Source of the DNA: Vulgatibacter incomptus
GTDB taxonomy: Bacteria > Myxococcota > Myxococcia > Myxococcales > Vulgatibacteraceae
Length of the DNA stretch: 64,000 nucleotides
Direction of reading: 5' to 3'
Assembly: GCF_001263175.1 (NCBI RefSeq)
Contig: NZ_CP012332.1
Coordinates: 3,678,220 to 3,742,219, forward strand
The position numbers and the translations under genes were made by a program. The notes under the pieces were generated by a model. That model was given only the letters and a program-made list of their open reading frames with translations. It ran no database searches and was not told where the DNA came from. This document shows positions 32,386-40,832 of this stretch, piece after piece (the first letter of the stretch is position 1; the number at the start of each line of letters is the position of its first letter).

Positions 32386-33360
32386 ATGACCTCCTCCATC
32401 TCCCTGCTCCTCGGCTCCGCGCCGCTCACGCTCTGGCTCGGCTTCATCGCGCTGGTGCTCGTGCTCCTCGCCCTCGACCTCGGCGTCTTCCACCGCAGGC
32501 CGCACGAGGTGTCGAACAAGGAGGCGGCGGTCTGGACCGCGATCTGGATCAGTCTTGCCGGCGCGTTCAACGCCTTCGTCTTCTGGGACCTCGGCCACCA
32601 GGCGGGCATCGAGTTCCTCACCGGCTACGTGATCGAGAAGAGCCTCTCGGTCGACAACCTCTTCGTGATGCTGCTGGTCTTCACGAGCTTCGGCGTGCCG
32701 AAGATCTACCAGCACCGGATCCTCTTCTGGGGAATCCTCGGCGCCCTCGTCACCCGCGGCGTGATGATCATCCTCGGGGCGGAGCTGCTCAACCGCTTCC
32801 ACGCGGTGATCTACGTCTTCGGCGGGTTCCTGGTCTTCACCGGTGTGCGGATGCTCTTCGCACGGGGTGAGAAGCCGGATCCTCGAAAGAACCTCGCCCT
32901 CCGGATCTTCACGCGCTTCGTCCCCACGACCGATCGCATCGACGGCAAGCACTTCTTCGTGGTCGAGGCCGGAAAGCGCGTGGCCACGCCGCTCCTCGTC
33001 GCGCTGGTGGTGGTCGAGGCGATGGACGTGGTCTTCGCGGTGGACTCGATTCCGGCGATCTTCGCGGTGACCACCGACCCCTTCATCGTCTTCACCTCGA
33101 ACGTCTTCGCGATCCTGGGGCTGCGCTCGCTCTACTTCCTCCTCGCCAACGTGGTAGAGCGCTTCGTCCATCTGGAGATCGGGCTCTCGATCATCCTCAC
33201 GTACGTCGGCGTGAAGATGCTGGTGAGCGGCTGGTACCCGATCCCCACCCCGATCTCGCTGGCTGTGATCCTGGGAATCCTCGCGATCACGATCATCACC
33301 AGCATCGTCGCGAACCGCCGGGCGCACGCAAAGGACGAGTCGCCCGGCTCCTGCGCCTGA
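32386..33360 (+). CDS. TerC-family integral membrane protein
   Basis: A 324-residue polytopic protein with about nine hydrophobic segments. TerC/Alx family signatures are FLTGYVIEKSLSVDNLFVMLLVF and VVVEAMDVVFAVDSIPAIFAVT, two Asp-containing membrane motifs that form the proposed metal site. Relatives export Mn2+ or help metallate exoenzymes; the tellurite name is historical. The upstream 147 bases do not show the yybP-ykoY manganese riboswitch core that often precedes such genes. Confidence 0.9.
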   Translation: MTSSISLLLGSAPLTLWLGFIALVLVLLALDLGVFHRRPHEVSNKEAAVWTAIWISLAGAFNAFVFWDLGHQAGIEFLTGYVIEKSLSVDNLFVMLLVFTSFGVPKIYQHRILFWGILGALVTRGVMIILGAELLNRFHAVIYVFGGFLVFTGVRMLFARGEKPDPRKNLALRIFTRFVPTTDRIDGKHFFVVEAGKRVATPLLVALVVVEAMDVVFAVDSIPAIFAVTTDPFIVFTSNVFAILGLRSLYFLLANVVERFVHLEIGLSIILTYVGVKMLVSGWYPIPTPISLAVILGILAITIITSIVANRRAHAKDESPGSCA

Positions 33361-33371
33361 ACGAGAGAGAC

Positions 33372-34706
33372 ATGTCGGATCCACGCGCGATCGCGCTCTC
33401 GGTCCTCCACCGCGTCCGCAAGGACGCCGCCTTCGCCAACCTGGCCCTCGACGCGGAGCTCTCCTCCGCTGGCCGGATCGACCCCCGGGACGCCGCCCTC
33501 GCCACCGAGCTGGCCTACGGCGTGCTCCGGCGGCGGAGCGCCCTCGACCGCGCGCTCTCGCCCCTGGTGAAGCAGCCGCTCCCCAAGCTCGAGCCCCAGG
33601 TGCTGGAGCTGCTCCGCCTGGGCGCCTACCAGCTCCTCTACACCCGCGTTCCGCCCCACGCCGCCGTTGGCGAGACGGTGTCGACGGCGAGGCGCGCGGG
33701 CCTCGAGCGGGCCGCGGGCCTGGTGAACGCGGTGCTCCGCCGCCTCTCCCAGCAGGGCGCGCCTCCCCCGCTCGATCGGCAGGCCGCGCCGCTGGAGGCC
33801 CTCCAGGTGGAGGCCTCGATCCCCGAGTGGCTCGCGATGGCGCTCCTGAAGCGCCTGGGCGCCGACGAGGCCTTCGAGCTCGCGGAGGCGATCGACCGTC
33901 CGGCGCCGCCCACGATCCGCCGCAACCGGCTGCGGATCGATCGCGACGCCCTCGTCGCCCGGCTCGAAGAAGAGGCGCCCGGCGCGGAGATCACCGCTGG
34001 CGCGTACTCTCCCGACGCGCTGCGGATCGAAGGCGCGGGGCCCCTGCCGAGGCTCGCCGCGTTCCGCGACGGGCTGTTCTCGCAGCAGGACGAGGCCGCG
34101 CAGCTCGTGACGCTGCTCGCGGATCCGCAGCCCGGTGCCAAGGTTCTCGACGCTTGCGCCGCTCCCGGCGGCAAGAGCTGCCACCTGGCGGAGCTCGGCG
34201 CGGCGTCGGTGACCTCCCTCGACGTCCACGAGCGAAAGGTCCGGCGGATCGGGGAGGAGGCCGCCCGCCTCGGTCTATCGGTCATCCGTACGATTGCGGC
34301 GGACGCCGGCGCGCCGCTGCCGCCCGAGGTCGGCGGACCCTTCGACCTGGTGCTCGTCGACGCCCCCTGCACGGGCCTGGGCACGCTCCGCCGCCACCCG
34401 GAGCTCCGCTATCGCCGCGGGCCCGACGACGTGGCCCGGATGGTCGCGGGCCAGGCGCGGATCCTCGACAACATCGCCTCGTCCGTTCGCGTGGGCGGGA
34501 TCCTGGTCTACGCCGTCTGCTCGTTCCTCCACGAGGAGGGGCGCGGCCAGGTGGACGCCTTCCTCGAGCGCCACCGCGGCCGCTTCGAGCCGGCCCCCCT
34601 CGAGCCACGCCCGACGTGGAGCCCCGACGGGTGGACGCTGGAGACCTGGCCCCACCGCGGCGGCATGGACGGCTTCTTCGCCGCCCGCCTCGTGCGCCGG
34701 GCCTGA
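33372..34706 (+). CDS. rsmB: 16S rRNA (cytosine-967-C5)-methyltransferase
   Basis: A 444-residue protein. The N-terminal NusB-like RNA-binding domain (residues 1-~130; DPRDAALATELAYGVLRRR, LRLGAYQLLYTRVPPHAAVGE) is followed by a SAM-dependent domain. That domain has KVLDACAAPGGKSCHLAEL, the catalytic VDAPCTGLGTLRRHPELRYRR with its Cys, and YAVCSFLHEEG with the second Cys. It methylates C967 of 16S rRNA. It starts 11 bases after terC, so cotranscription is plausible. Confidence 0.93.
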   Translation: MSDPRAIALSVLHRVRKDAAFANLALDAELSSAGRIDPRDAALATELAYGVLRRRSALDRALSPLVKQPLPKLEPQVLELLRLGAYQLLYTRVPPHAAVGETVSTARRAGLERAAGLVNAVLRRLSQQGAPPPLDRQAAPLEALQVEASIPEWLAMALLKRLGADEAFELAEAIDRPAPPTIRRNRLRIDRDALVARLEEEAPGAEITAGAYSPDALRIEGAGPLPRLAAFRDGLFSQQDEAAQLVTLLADPQPGAKVLDACAAPGGKSCHLAELGAASVTSLDVHERKVRRIGEEAARLGLSVIRTIAADAGAPLPPEVGGPFDLVLVDAPCTGLGTLRRHPELRYRRGPDDVARMVAGQARILDNIASSVRVGGILVYAVCSFLHEEGRGQVDAFLERHRGRFEPAPLEPRPTWSPDGWTLETWPHRGGMDGFFAARLVRRA

Positions 34707-34843
34707 ACCACTGTAGCCCGCCGACGTCGACGCTCCGAGTGAGTGCGTCGATCTCGGCGCGAGCCGTACCCGCCCGGCCCGCATCTCGTGCAGCCTGGAT
34801 GGCCAAGACCGGCGAGGGGCCGGGAGGCGCACGAGGTCAGTCG

Positions 34844-35761
34844 ATGGACGAGGCGAGGCAGATTCGCAAGGTCGTGAAGAGCCGTCCGACGATCGAGGGC
34901 GCGGGCGTCCACCTCCACCGCGCGATCGGCCTCGGGCCGCCGGAGCTCTACGATCCGTTCCTCCTGCTGGACGACTTTCGCTCCGACCGCCCCGACGATT
35001 ACGTGAAGGGCTTTCCGTGGCACCCGCACCGGGGGATGGAGACGATCACCTACGTCCTCCGCGGAGAGGTCGCGCACGGCGACAGCCTCGGGAACCGAGG
35101 GGTGATCTCCCCGGGCGACGTGCAGTGGATGACCGCCGGCAGCGGCATCATCCACCAGGAGATGCCGAAGGGGGACGAGAGCGGCGCGATGTACGGCTTC
35201 CAGCTCTGGGCGAACCTCCCAGCGGCGGACAAGATGATGGAGCCGCGCTACCGCGGGATCCGGGCGGCGGACATCCCGGAGGTGACGGATTCGGACGGCA
35301 CCCGGATCAAGATCATCGCCGGCACGGCGAGAGGGGTGACGGGGCCGGTCCGGGACGTCGTGACCGGGCCGGAGTATCTCGACGTGACCGTGCCGCCGTC
35401 GACCAGCTTCACGCACCGTACGCCACGCGGACACACGGTCTTCGCCTACGTGATCGAGGGAAAGGGCCTCTTCTGCGAGCAGGGGGATCCCTTCAGCTAC
35501 GAGGCGGAGGGCGACAAGTACTTCGACGTCGAGCGCGACCGGTGCATCGGGAACGACCACCTCGTGCTCTTTGGAGACGGTGACTCGATCTCCGTGCGGG
35601 CCGAGTCGGAGCAAGTGCGGTTCCTGCTGATCTCGGGCAAGCCCATCGGCGAGCCGATCGCGTGGTACGGCCCGATCGTGATGAACACGCAGGACGAGCT
35701 CCGGACCGCGTACGAGGAGCTCGAGAAGGGGACGTTCATCAAGACGTCGCCGCCGGCCTGA
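34844..35761 (+). CDS. pirin family protein
   Basis: A 305-residue bicupin. The N-terminal metal-binding motif is FPWHPHRGMETITYVLRGEVAHGDS, with three His and a Glu as iron ligands, followed by GDVQWMTAGSGIIHQEMP. The second cupin domain begins around residue 190. Bacterial pirins include quercetin 2,3-dioxygenases and regulators of pyruvate metabolism; the role here is unknown. The ATG at 34,844 is preceded by GAGGTCAG. Confidence 0.92.
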   Translation: MDEARQIRKVVKSRPTIEGAGVHLHRAIGLGPPELYDPFLLLDDFRSDRPDDYVKGFPWHPHRGMETITYVLRGEVAHGDSLGNRGVISPGDVQWMTAGSGIIHQEMPKGDESGAMYGFQLWANLPAADKMMEPRYRGIRAADIPEVTDSDGTRIKIIAGTARGVTGPVRDVVTGPEYLDVTVPPSTSFTHRTPRGHTVFAYVIEGKGLFCEQGDPFSYEAEGDKYFDVERDRCIGNDHLVLFGDGDSISVRAESEQVRFLLISGKPIGEPIAWYGPIVMNTQDELRTAYEELEKGTFIKTSPPA

Positions 35762-35948
35762 CGAGCACTGCCGACACGACGTGCCCCGAACGCGCGCGCG
35801 GGCTCGAACCCGGGGCCCGCGTCCGGGTTCCCAGCCGGCCCGAAAAAGCGTATCCTTTCGCACACTTCGAGCCGCCGACAGGTGGCCCCCGCCCCAACCG
35901 GGGCAAATTCCTTGTATGCTGGGCCACTCGCCCAGACCGGAGTAGGAC

Positions 35949-36617
35949 GTGTCTCTCCCTCCCCTGATCGCCCCCTCCATCCTCTCCGCCGACTTCGGGC
36001 GGCTGGCCGAGGAAGTGAAGGCGATCGAGGACGCAGGCTGCGACCTCGTACACGTCGACGTGATGGACGGGCGCTTCGTCCCCAACCTCACGATCGGCCC
36101 CCTCGTGGTGGAGGCCGTCGCCAAGCGGGCGACGAAGCCCCTCGACGTCCACCTGATGATCGTCGAGCCCGAGAAGTACATCGACGCCTTCGTGAAGGCC
36201 GGCGCCGCGATCGTGAGCGTGCACGCGGAGGCCTGCCCCCACCTCCACCGGACGATCCAGCAGATCCGCGCCGCTGGCGCGAAGCCGGCGGTGGCGCTGA
36301 ATCCGTCCACGCCGATCGAGGCGGTCGAGTACGTGCTCGAGGACCTGGCGATGGTGCTGGTGATGAGCGTGAACCCCGGCTTCGGCGGGCAGTCGTTCAT
36401 CCCCTCGGCGCTCCGGAAGATTCGCGCGCTCCGGGACCTCGCGGATTCGAGGGGGCTGCACGACCTTTGGATCGAGGTCGACGGCGGCGTCACTCCGGCG
36501 AACGTGGCGGAGGTCGCCCGCGCCGGCGCAAACGTCTTCGTTGCAGGCAGCGCGGTCTTCGGCGCCCCGAGCTATGCCGCGGCGATCGACTCGCTGAGAA
36601 AGAGGGCATCGGACTGA
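35949..36617 (+). CDS. rpe: ribulose-phosphate 3-epimerase
   Basis: A 222-residue TIM barrel interconverting ribulose-5-phosphate and xylulose-5-phosphate. Signatures: [15 protein letters not shown], the metal/acid motif [45 protein letters not shown], and IEVDGGV followed by the phosphate-binding VAGSAVFG. The start is the GTG at 35,949. A response regulator begins 19 bases after it. Confidence 0.95.
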   Translation: MSLPPLIAPSILSADFGRLAEEVKAIEDAGCDLVHVDVMDGRFVPNLTIGPLVVEAVAKRATKPLDVHLMIVEPEKYIDAFVKAGAAIVSVHAEACPHLHRTIQQIRAAGAKPAVALNPSTPIEAVEYVLEDLAMVLVMSVNPGFGGQSFIPSALRKIRALRDLADSRGLHDLWIEVDGGVTPANVAEVARAGANVFVAGSAVFGAPSYAAAIDSLRKRASD

Positions 36618-36636
36618 TCGTGCCCGGAGGGGGAGC

Positions 36637-37047
36637 ATGCATCGACATCGGGTTCTGCTGCTGGAAGACGAGCCGGAGCTAGCCGAGCTGCTGATCGAGC
36701 TCCTCGCCGATCTCTCCTACGAGGTGGAGAGGGCGGCCACCATGTCCGAGGCGCTGTCGAGCCTCTCCAAATCGACGCCCTGCGCGATCGTGGCGGACCT
36801 CACCCTCCCCGACGTGGCCCGCGCCGACGTGGTCACCCGCCTGCGCACCCGAAGCAAGGGCGCGTCGATCGTCCTGATGAGCGCGATCTCCTCCCAGGAC
36901 CTCGAGGCGCTGGGCAAGCGGGAGGGCGTGGACGGCGTGATCGCCAAGCCCTTCGACCTCGAGCACTTCGAGCGCTCGATCGTGCTGGCGTGCCGCCACG
37001 AGGCCCGCGAGGAAGCCGAGTCCGAGGCCGAGCAGCAGAACGTCTGA
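36637..37047 (+). CDS. single-domain response regulator
   Basis: A 136-residue CheY-like receiver: acidic pair in LLLEDEPEL, phospho-acceptor Asp in IVADLTLPD (~residue 54), conserved Ser in LMSAIS and Lys in VIAKPFD. There is no output domain; the tail is an acidic 15-residue stretch. It probably passes phosphate within a multi-component relay. No kinase is adjacent; the nearest is at 48,322. A GGAGGGGG leader precedes the ATG. Confidence 0.88.
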   Translation: MHRHRVLLLEDEPELAELLIELLADLSYEVERAATMSEALSSLSKSTPCAIVADLTLPDVARADVVTRLRTRSKGASIVLMSAISSQDLEALGKREGVDGVIAKPFDLEHFERSIVLACRHEAREEAESEAEQQNV

Positions 37048-37096
37048 TCGGGCCCCGTCTCCCACGCGCGAACCTCGGGAGATCTAGATTCGTGGC

Positions 37097-37896
37097 ATGC
37101 GCGCGCTCCTCTCCACTCGCCTCTTCGCGGCGGCCCCGCTCGAGGCCTCCGCGCTCCAGATGGCCGCGCGGGCGGGCTTTCCCTCGCTCGAGCTCTACGC
37201 GCAGCCTCCCCACACGACCCTCCTCGGCCCGGGCGAGCTGACCCGGATCCGCCGCGAGCTCCGGGCGGCCGGGGTCAAGACGCCCTGGCTGCGCCTCGGC
37301 GCCGAGCTCCTCGGTCGGCTGCGGTCTCCGAGCCTGCTCTCGGATCTCGTGGATGCCCTCGAGGCGCTGCAGATCCGCGTGGTCACCGCGTCGATGGCCA
37401 GCCTCCCGAAGCCCCGGAGCGGCGCCACGCTGGAGCTCGACGAGCTGGCGCTCCACGTGGAGGAGGCGGGCGCGCGGCTGGTGCTCGACACCGGCGACCT
37501 GGCCACGGCGGCGGTCCGCAGCCTGCCGCTGGGGATCGGGCTCGGCTGGGACCTCGCCGACTACCCGGCGCCTCCCGGCCATCCCCCGACCCGGCCCTCG
37601 TCGACGCGATGCTGAACAACGTGATCCACGGACACCTTCAGGCCGTGCGTGCTTCACACCGGGTGGATCACCTGCGCGATCCGCCGGGGCCCAGGGAGGC
37701 GATCCTCCTCGAGGAGGCGTGGGGCAGGCACGCACCGCGGGTCGTGGTCTACGACGTCGACGATCCTCTGGGGCTGGCCCAGCCGTCGGACTACGAGTAC
37801 GTGCTGCACGAGATCCGCTCGTTCCACGCCGGAGAGAAACGGCCCCCGGATCAAGCGGGTGGCGGGCTCTTCTGGGCGGCGTTCGCTCCGGGATAA
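37097..37896 (+). CDS. sugar phosphate isomerase/epimerase-like TIM-barrel protein, one frameshift
   Basis: Residues 1-~160 (MRALLSTRLFAAAPLEASAL ... ARAGFPSLELYAQPPHTTLL ... HVEEAGARLVLDTGDLA ... GIGLGWDLADY) resemble xylose-isomerase-like TIM barrels (AP endonuclease family 2 fold). At the C-run near 37,582 the frame shifts by one base. Coding then continues in the other frame as DPALVDAMLNNVIHGHLQAVRA to a stop at 37,896. A single missing C restores one protein of about 265 residues. The function is not known. The 3' end overlaps the convergent panE-like gene by 46 bases. Confidence 0.6.
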
Positions 37897-39074
37897 CGCG
37901 TCTCGTCGTAGAGCCGGCGCAGGGTCGAGACCTCGCTGCGCTCTTCGCGCCGCGCGATCGCGTGGACGAGCTCGCGGATCCGAGCGTTGAGCGGCGCGCC
38001 GATCCCATGCCGCATCGCGCGGTCGACCACCTCGCCGTTGAGGTAATCGACGGGCGGCTCGCGGCCCCTCTCGATCGCGGCGAGCATTGAGGAGCGGAGG
38101 CGCCGGTACCGCGCGCCCACGGCGAGCAGGAGCGCGTGCTTCGCCATCACGGAGGGCGATCCCGCCCCGCTGCGCTCGGCGTCGGTGAGGGCGACCCACT
38201 CCAGATCGAGGGTGCCGGCGACCTTCTCGAGGCGGACGCCCTCCGCCCTGGCGACCACCACCGCCTCGGTCATCACCTCGAGGGCGAGGCGCCGCACGAA
38301 GCGATGTCTCATCAGGACGCCGAGCCGGTCGCCGCCGATGGTCCCGAGCGACGAGACCGCGCAGTTGAGGGCGAGCTTGCTCCAGCGCGCGCCCCGGAGG
38401 TTGGTGGAGAGCTCCACCGGCCCGATGGCCTCCAGGATCCGGCCGAGGCTCTCGAGCTGCTCACCCACCTCCCCGTCGAGCCGGCCCAAGGTGAAGCCGC
38501 CCGCGGAGGTCCTCTCGAAGACTCCGGGGTCGGGCGACGACGCGCCCCAAGCGACGACGGCGCCGATCACCCGCTCCGGGCCGACGATCCGCGCGAGGCG
38601 CTCCTCCGCGAGCCCGTTCTGGAAGCAGACGAGAGCGCCACCCTTGGCGAGGAGCGGCGCCGCTCCTCGGGCGGCCTCGACGAGGCCGGTGGGCGGCACG
38701 GCCAGGAAGACGAAGTCCCAGGAGCCCTCGACGGGCAGCTCCTCGACGAGCTCGACCTCGCCCCGGATCCGCCGCTGCCCCAGCTCGTCGCGGAGGTCGA
38801 AGCCCCGCAGGCGGATGGCCTCGGTGATCGCCGCCCGACGCGTCACCACGGTGAGCCGCTGCCCCTGCTCGACCAGGGTCGCGGCGATCACGCCGCCGAT
38901 TCCGCCGCAGCCCACCACGAGCAGGCGCGGAGCCGAAGGCGGAGCAGGCGAAACGAGCGTATCCGCGCACGCGGAGCCGGAGAGAGGCGCGATCGCGCGA
39001 AGCGCGGCTGAAGAAGTCGGTCCCTCCGAAGCGGGAACGACTTCTTCACACGCTCTGATATCCGGTGTGTCCAT
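37851..39074 (-). CDS. 2-dehydropantoate 2-reductase family protein
   Basis: A 407-residue PanE/ApbA-type NADPH reductase. The nucleotide fold is LLVVGCGGIGGVIAATL, then AVPPTGLVEAA, FQNGLAEERLARIVG and AVVAWGASSPDPGVF. The catalytic Lys is in GARWSKLALNCAVSSLG, and the acid/Ser region in PSVMAKHAL. PanE makes pantoate for coenzyme A, but the family also includes other ketoacid reductases, and this member is long. The first ~45 residues from the ATG at 39,074 (including ACEEVVPASEGPTSS) are translated from a dispersed repeat. No start codon exists between the repeat and the nucleotide-binding strand except GTGs inside it. Confidence 0.82.
   Translation of the reverse strand: MDTPDIRACEEVVPASEGPTSSAALRAIAPLSGSACADTLVSPAPPSAPRLLVVGCGGIGGVIAATLVEQGQRLTVVTRRAAITEAIRLRGFDLRDELGQRRIRGEVELVEELPVEGSWDFVFLAVPPTGLVEAARGAAPLLAKGGALVCFQNGLAEERLARIVGPERVIGAVVAWGASSPDPGVFERTSAGGFTLGRLDGEVGEQLESLGRILEAIGPVELSTNLRGARWSKLALNCAVSSLGTIGGDRLGVLMRHRFVRRLALEVMTEAVVVARAEGVRLEKVAGTLDLEWVALTDAERSGAGSPSVMAKHALLLAVGARYRRLRSSMLAAIERGREPPVDYLNGEVVDRAMRHGIGAPLNARIRELVHAIARREERSEVSTLRRLYDETRYPGANAAQKSPPPA
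38925..39053 (+). repeat. dispersed structured repeat, copy 2
   Basis: It contains gcgcggagccgaaggcggagc, a gcgcgaagcgcg palindrome and the hairpin tgaagaagtcg (39,009-39,019) with cgacttcttca (39,038-39,048), capped by tccc/ggga, then cacgctctga. It overlaps the 5' coding region of the panE-like gene in antisense. Confidence 0.75.
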
Positions 39075-39137
39075 GGTTCCGACTTCCGCGGCGCGTGTGG
39101 GTTCTCTCGACAATAGCAGGAGACGAAGCCGCCGGGA

Positions 39138-40697
39138 TCAACCCGCGGAGCCGGCCCGACGCGGCGCGTCGTCGCGTACGGTGGGCCAGTGTGCGAGGGT
39201 GGGCAGCTTGAGGCGGCCGTCCTCCACCCGCCGCGCGGCGTGCGGCCTCACGTCGCGGTCGCGGAAGGCGCGCTTCCACGCCGCGAAGCTCCCGCCGCCT
39301 CGCCACGCGTCCATCGCGGCGAGGCCGGCGTTCTCGTCTCCCTGGGCCATCATGTACTCCACCCAGGCCCAGCGGGCCGAGGTCGCCCGGATCTCCACCC
39401 GCCCCTGGAATCCGCGGCGCAGGTAGGCGAGCTTCTTCTCGATCTCCGGGATGCCCTCGAAGGGCGCGCCATCCATCGGCGTGTTGCGCTTTGCCACGAA
39501 GGGCGAGCAGCCGTAGGCGAGCGGGATGATCTTCGAGATCTCGGTGCCGAAGCGGATGAGCTCGTCGAGGTCGTCCTGGGTCTCACCGGGCAGCCCCACC
39601 ATCAGGTAGAGCTTGAGCTGCGCGAAGCCGTGCTTTCGCGTGAGCTGCGCCACGTTGAGGAGGTTCTTCTCCTTCGTCTTCCGATCGATCGCGTCGCGCA
39701 GCCGCTCGGAGGCGCCGTCGCTGGCCGTGGTCAGGTTGCGCGCGCCGCTCTTGGCGAGGAGGCCCACGATCTCGTCGTTCAGCCGATCGGCCCGCAGCGA
39801 GGAGATCCCGACCTGGCGGCCGTCGTCCACGAGGGTGCGCAGGAGGGCCGGAAGCTTCGGATGATCGGTGACCGCCGCGCCGACGAGGCCCACCTTGCGG
39901 GCGCTCTGCGGGATGAGCTCGAGCACGCGCTCGGGGGGCACGGTCCGCATCCCGCCGTTGGTGGTGCGGCGCATCACACAATAGGTGCAGCCCCTCGAGC
40001 AGCCGCGCTCGGGCTCGATCAGGAACATCGAGCGGAGCTCGGTGTGGGGCGTGACGATCTGCGAGCGGGCCGGGAGCCGCGCGTCCTCGGCCTTGGCGAC
40101 GGCCGGGACCTGGCGTCGCAGCGACGGCACCCAGAAGCCCGGACGGTCGGCGAGGAAGGCGAGGAGCTCGTCACGCGAGCCGCACGACTCGTAGGCCGCG
40201 AGGAGGTCGTGGATGATCTCCTCCGACTCCCCCATCACCACCACGTCGACGAAGGGCGCCAGGGGCACCGGGTTCGAGAACGTGAGCGGGCCGCCGGCGA
40301 CCACGAGGGGGTGGGCGTCGGTGCGCTCCTCCCGAAGGATCGGCAGGCCGGAGAGATCGAGGACCTCCATGAGGCCGGTGAGCTCGATCTCGTAGGCCAC
40401 CGAGAAGGCGACGATCGAGGCGTGGCCCACGGGCAGGCCGCTCTCGTAGGTGTAGAGCGGCGTGCGGGACTGGCGCCAGGCCGCCGGATCATCGGGGAGG
40501 AAGGCGCGCTCGGCGGTGGCCGTCGGGTGCGCGTGGATCTCCCGGTAGATCGTCTGGTAGCCCAGCGACGACATCGCGACGTGGTAGGGGCTGGGGTAGC
40601 AGAGCGCGACGCGCACGGGCGCGTCCTTCCGCAGCGTCCCCTCCTCGTCTCGGAGGCGCGCCTCGATCGCCTGCTTCAGCTCCCAGCTCGTCGCCAT
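39138..40697 (-). CDS. B12-binding-type radical SAM protein (TIGR03960-like)
   Basis: A 519-residue protein. An N-terminal cobalamin-binding-like domain (VRVALCYPSPYHVAMSSLGY, residues ~28-47) is followed by the radical SAM cluster motif CSRGCTYC (C-x3-C-x2-C). Further on are SSLRADRLND, the SAM-domain LYLMVGLPGETQDD and AYGCSPFVAKRNTPM. This layout matches radical SAM proteins that in other bacteria are often fused or next to a DUF2344 protein. The substrate is unknown. The ATG at 40,697 is chosen from the family start (WELKQAIEARL); 40,721 is an alternative. No DUF2344 partner is adjacent. Confidence 0.85.
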   Translation of the reverse strand: MATSWELKQAIEARLRDEEGTLRKDAPVRVALCYPSPYHVAMSSLGYQTIYREIHAHPTATAERAFLPDDPAAWRQSRTPLYTYESGLPVGHASIVAFSVAYEIELTGLMEVLDLSGLPILREERTDAHPLVVAGGPLTFSNPVPLAPFVDVVVMGESEEIIHDLLAAYESCGSRDELLAFLADRPGFWVPSLRRQVPAVAKAEDARLPARSQIVTPHTELRSMFLIEPERGCSRGCTYCVMRRTTNGGMRTVPPERVLELIPQSARKVGLVGAAVTDHPKLPALLRTLVDDGRQVGISSLRADRLNDEIVGLLAKSGARNLTTASDGASERLRDAIDRKTKEKNLLNVAQLTRKHGFAQLKLYLMVGLPGETQDDLDELIRFGTEISKIIPLAYGCSPFVAKRNTPMDGAPFEGIPEIEKKLAYLRRGFQGRVEIRATSARWAWVEYMMAQGDENAGLAAMDAWRGGGSFAAWKRAFRDRDVRPHAARRVEDGRLKLPTLAHWPTVRDDAPRRAGSAG

Positions 40698-40832
40698 ACC
40701 TTGAATCCCGTAGCGGCCCATCCGGCTCGCAAGTCTGCCCGAGGCCGCACGAAGGATCGACGCCGGCGAAAGCCGCCGGCGTATCACGGCTGCGACCTGG
40801 AGCCGCAGCCGTCCGAGCCTTATTCGATGCGA

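Noticed and set aside
35790-35835. GC-rich inverted repeat after the pirin gene
   Set aside because: Pairing is imperfect and could arise by chance at this composition.
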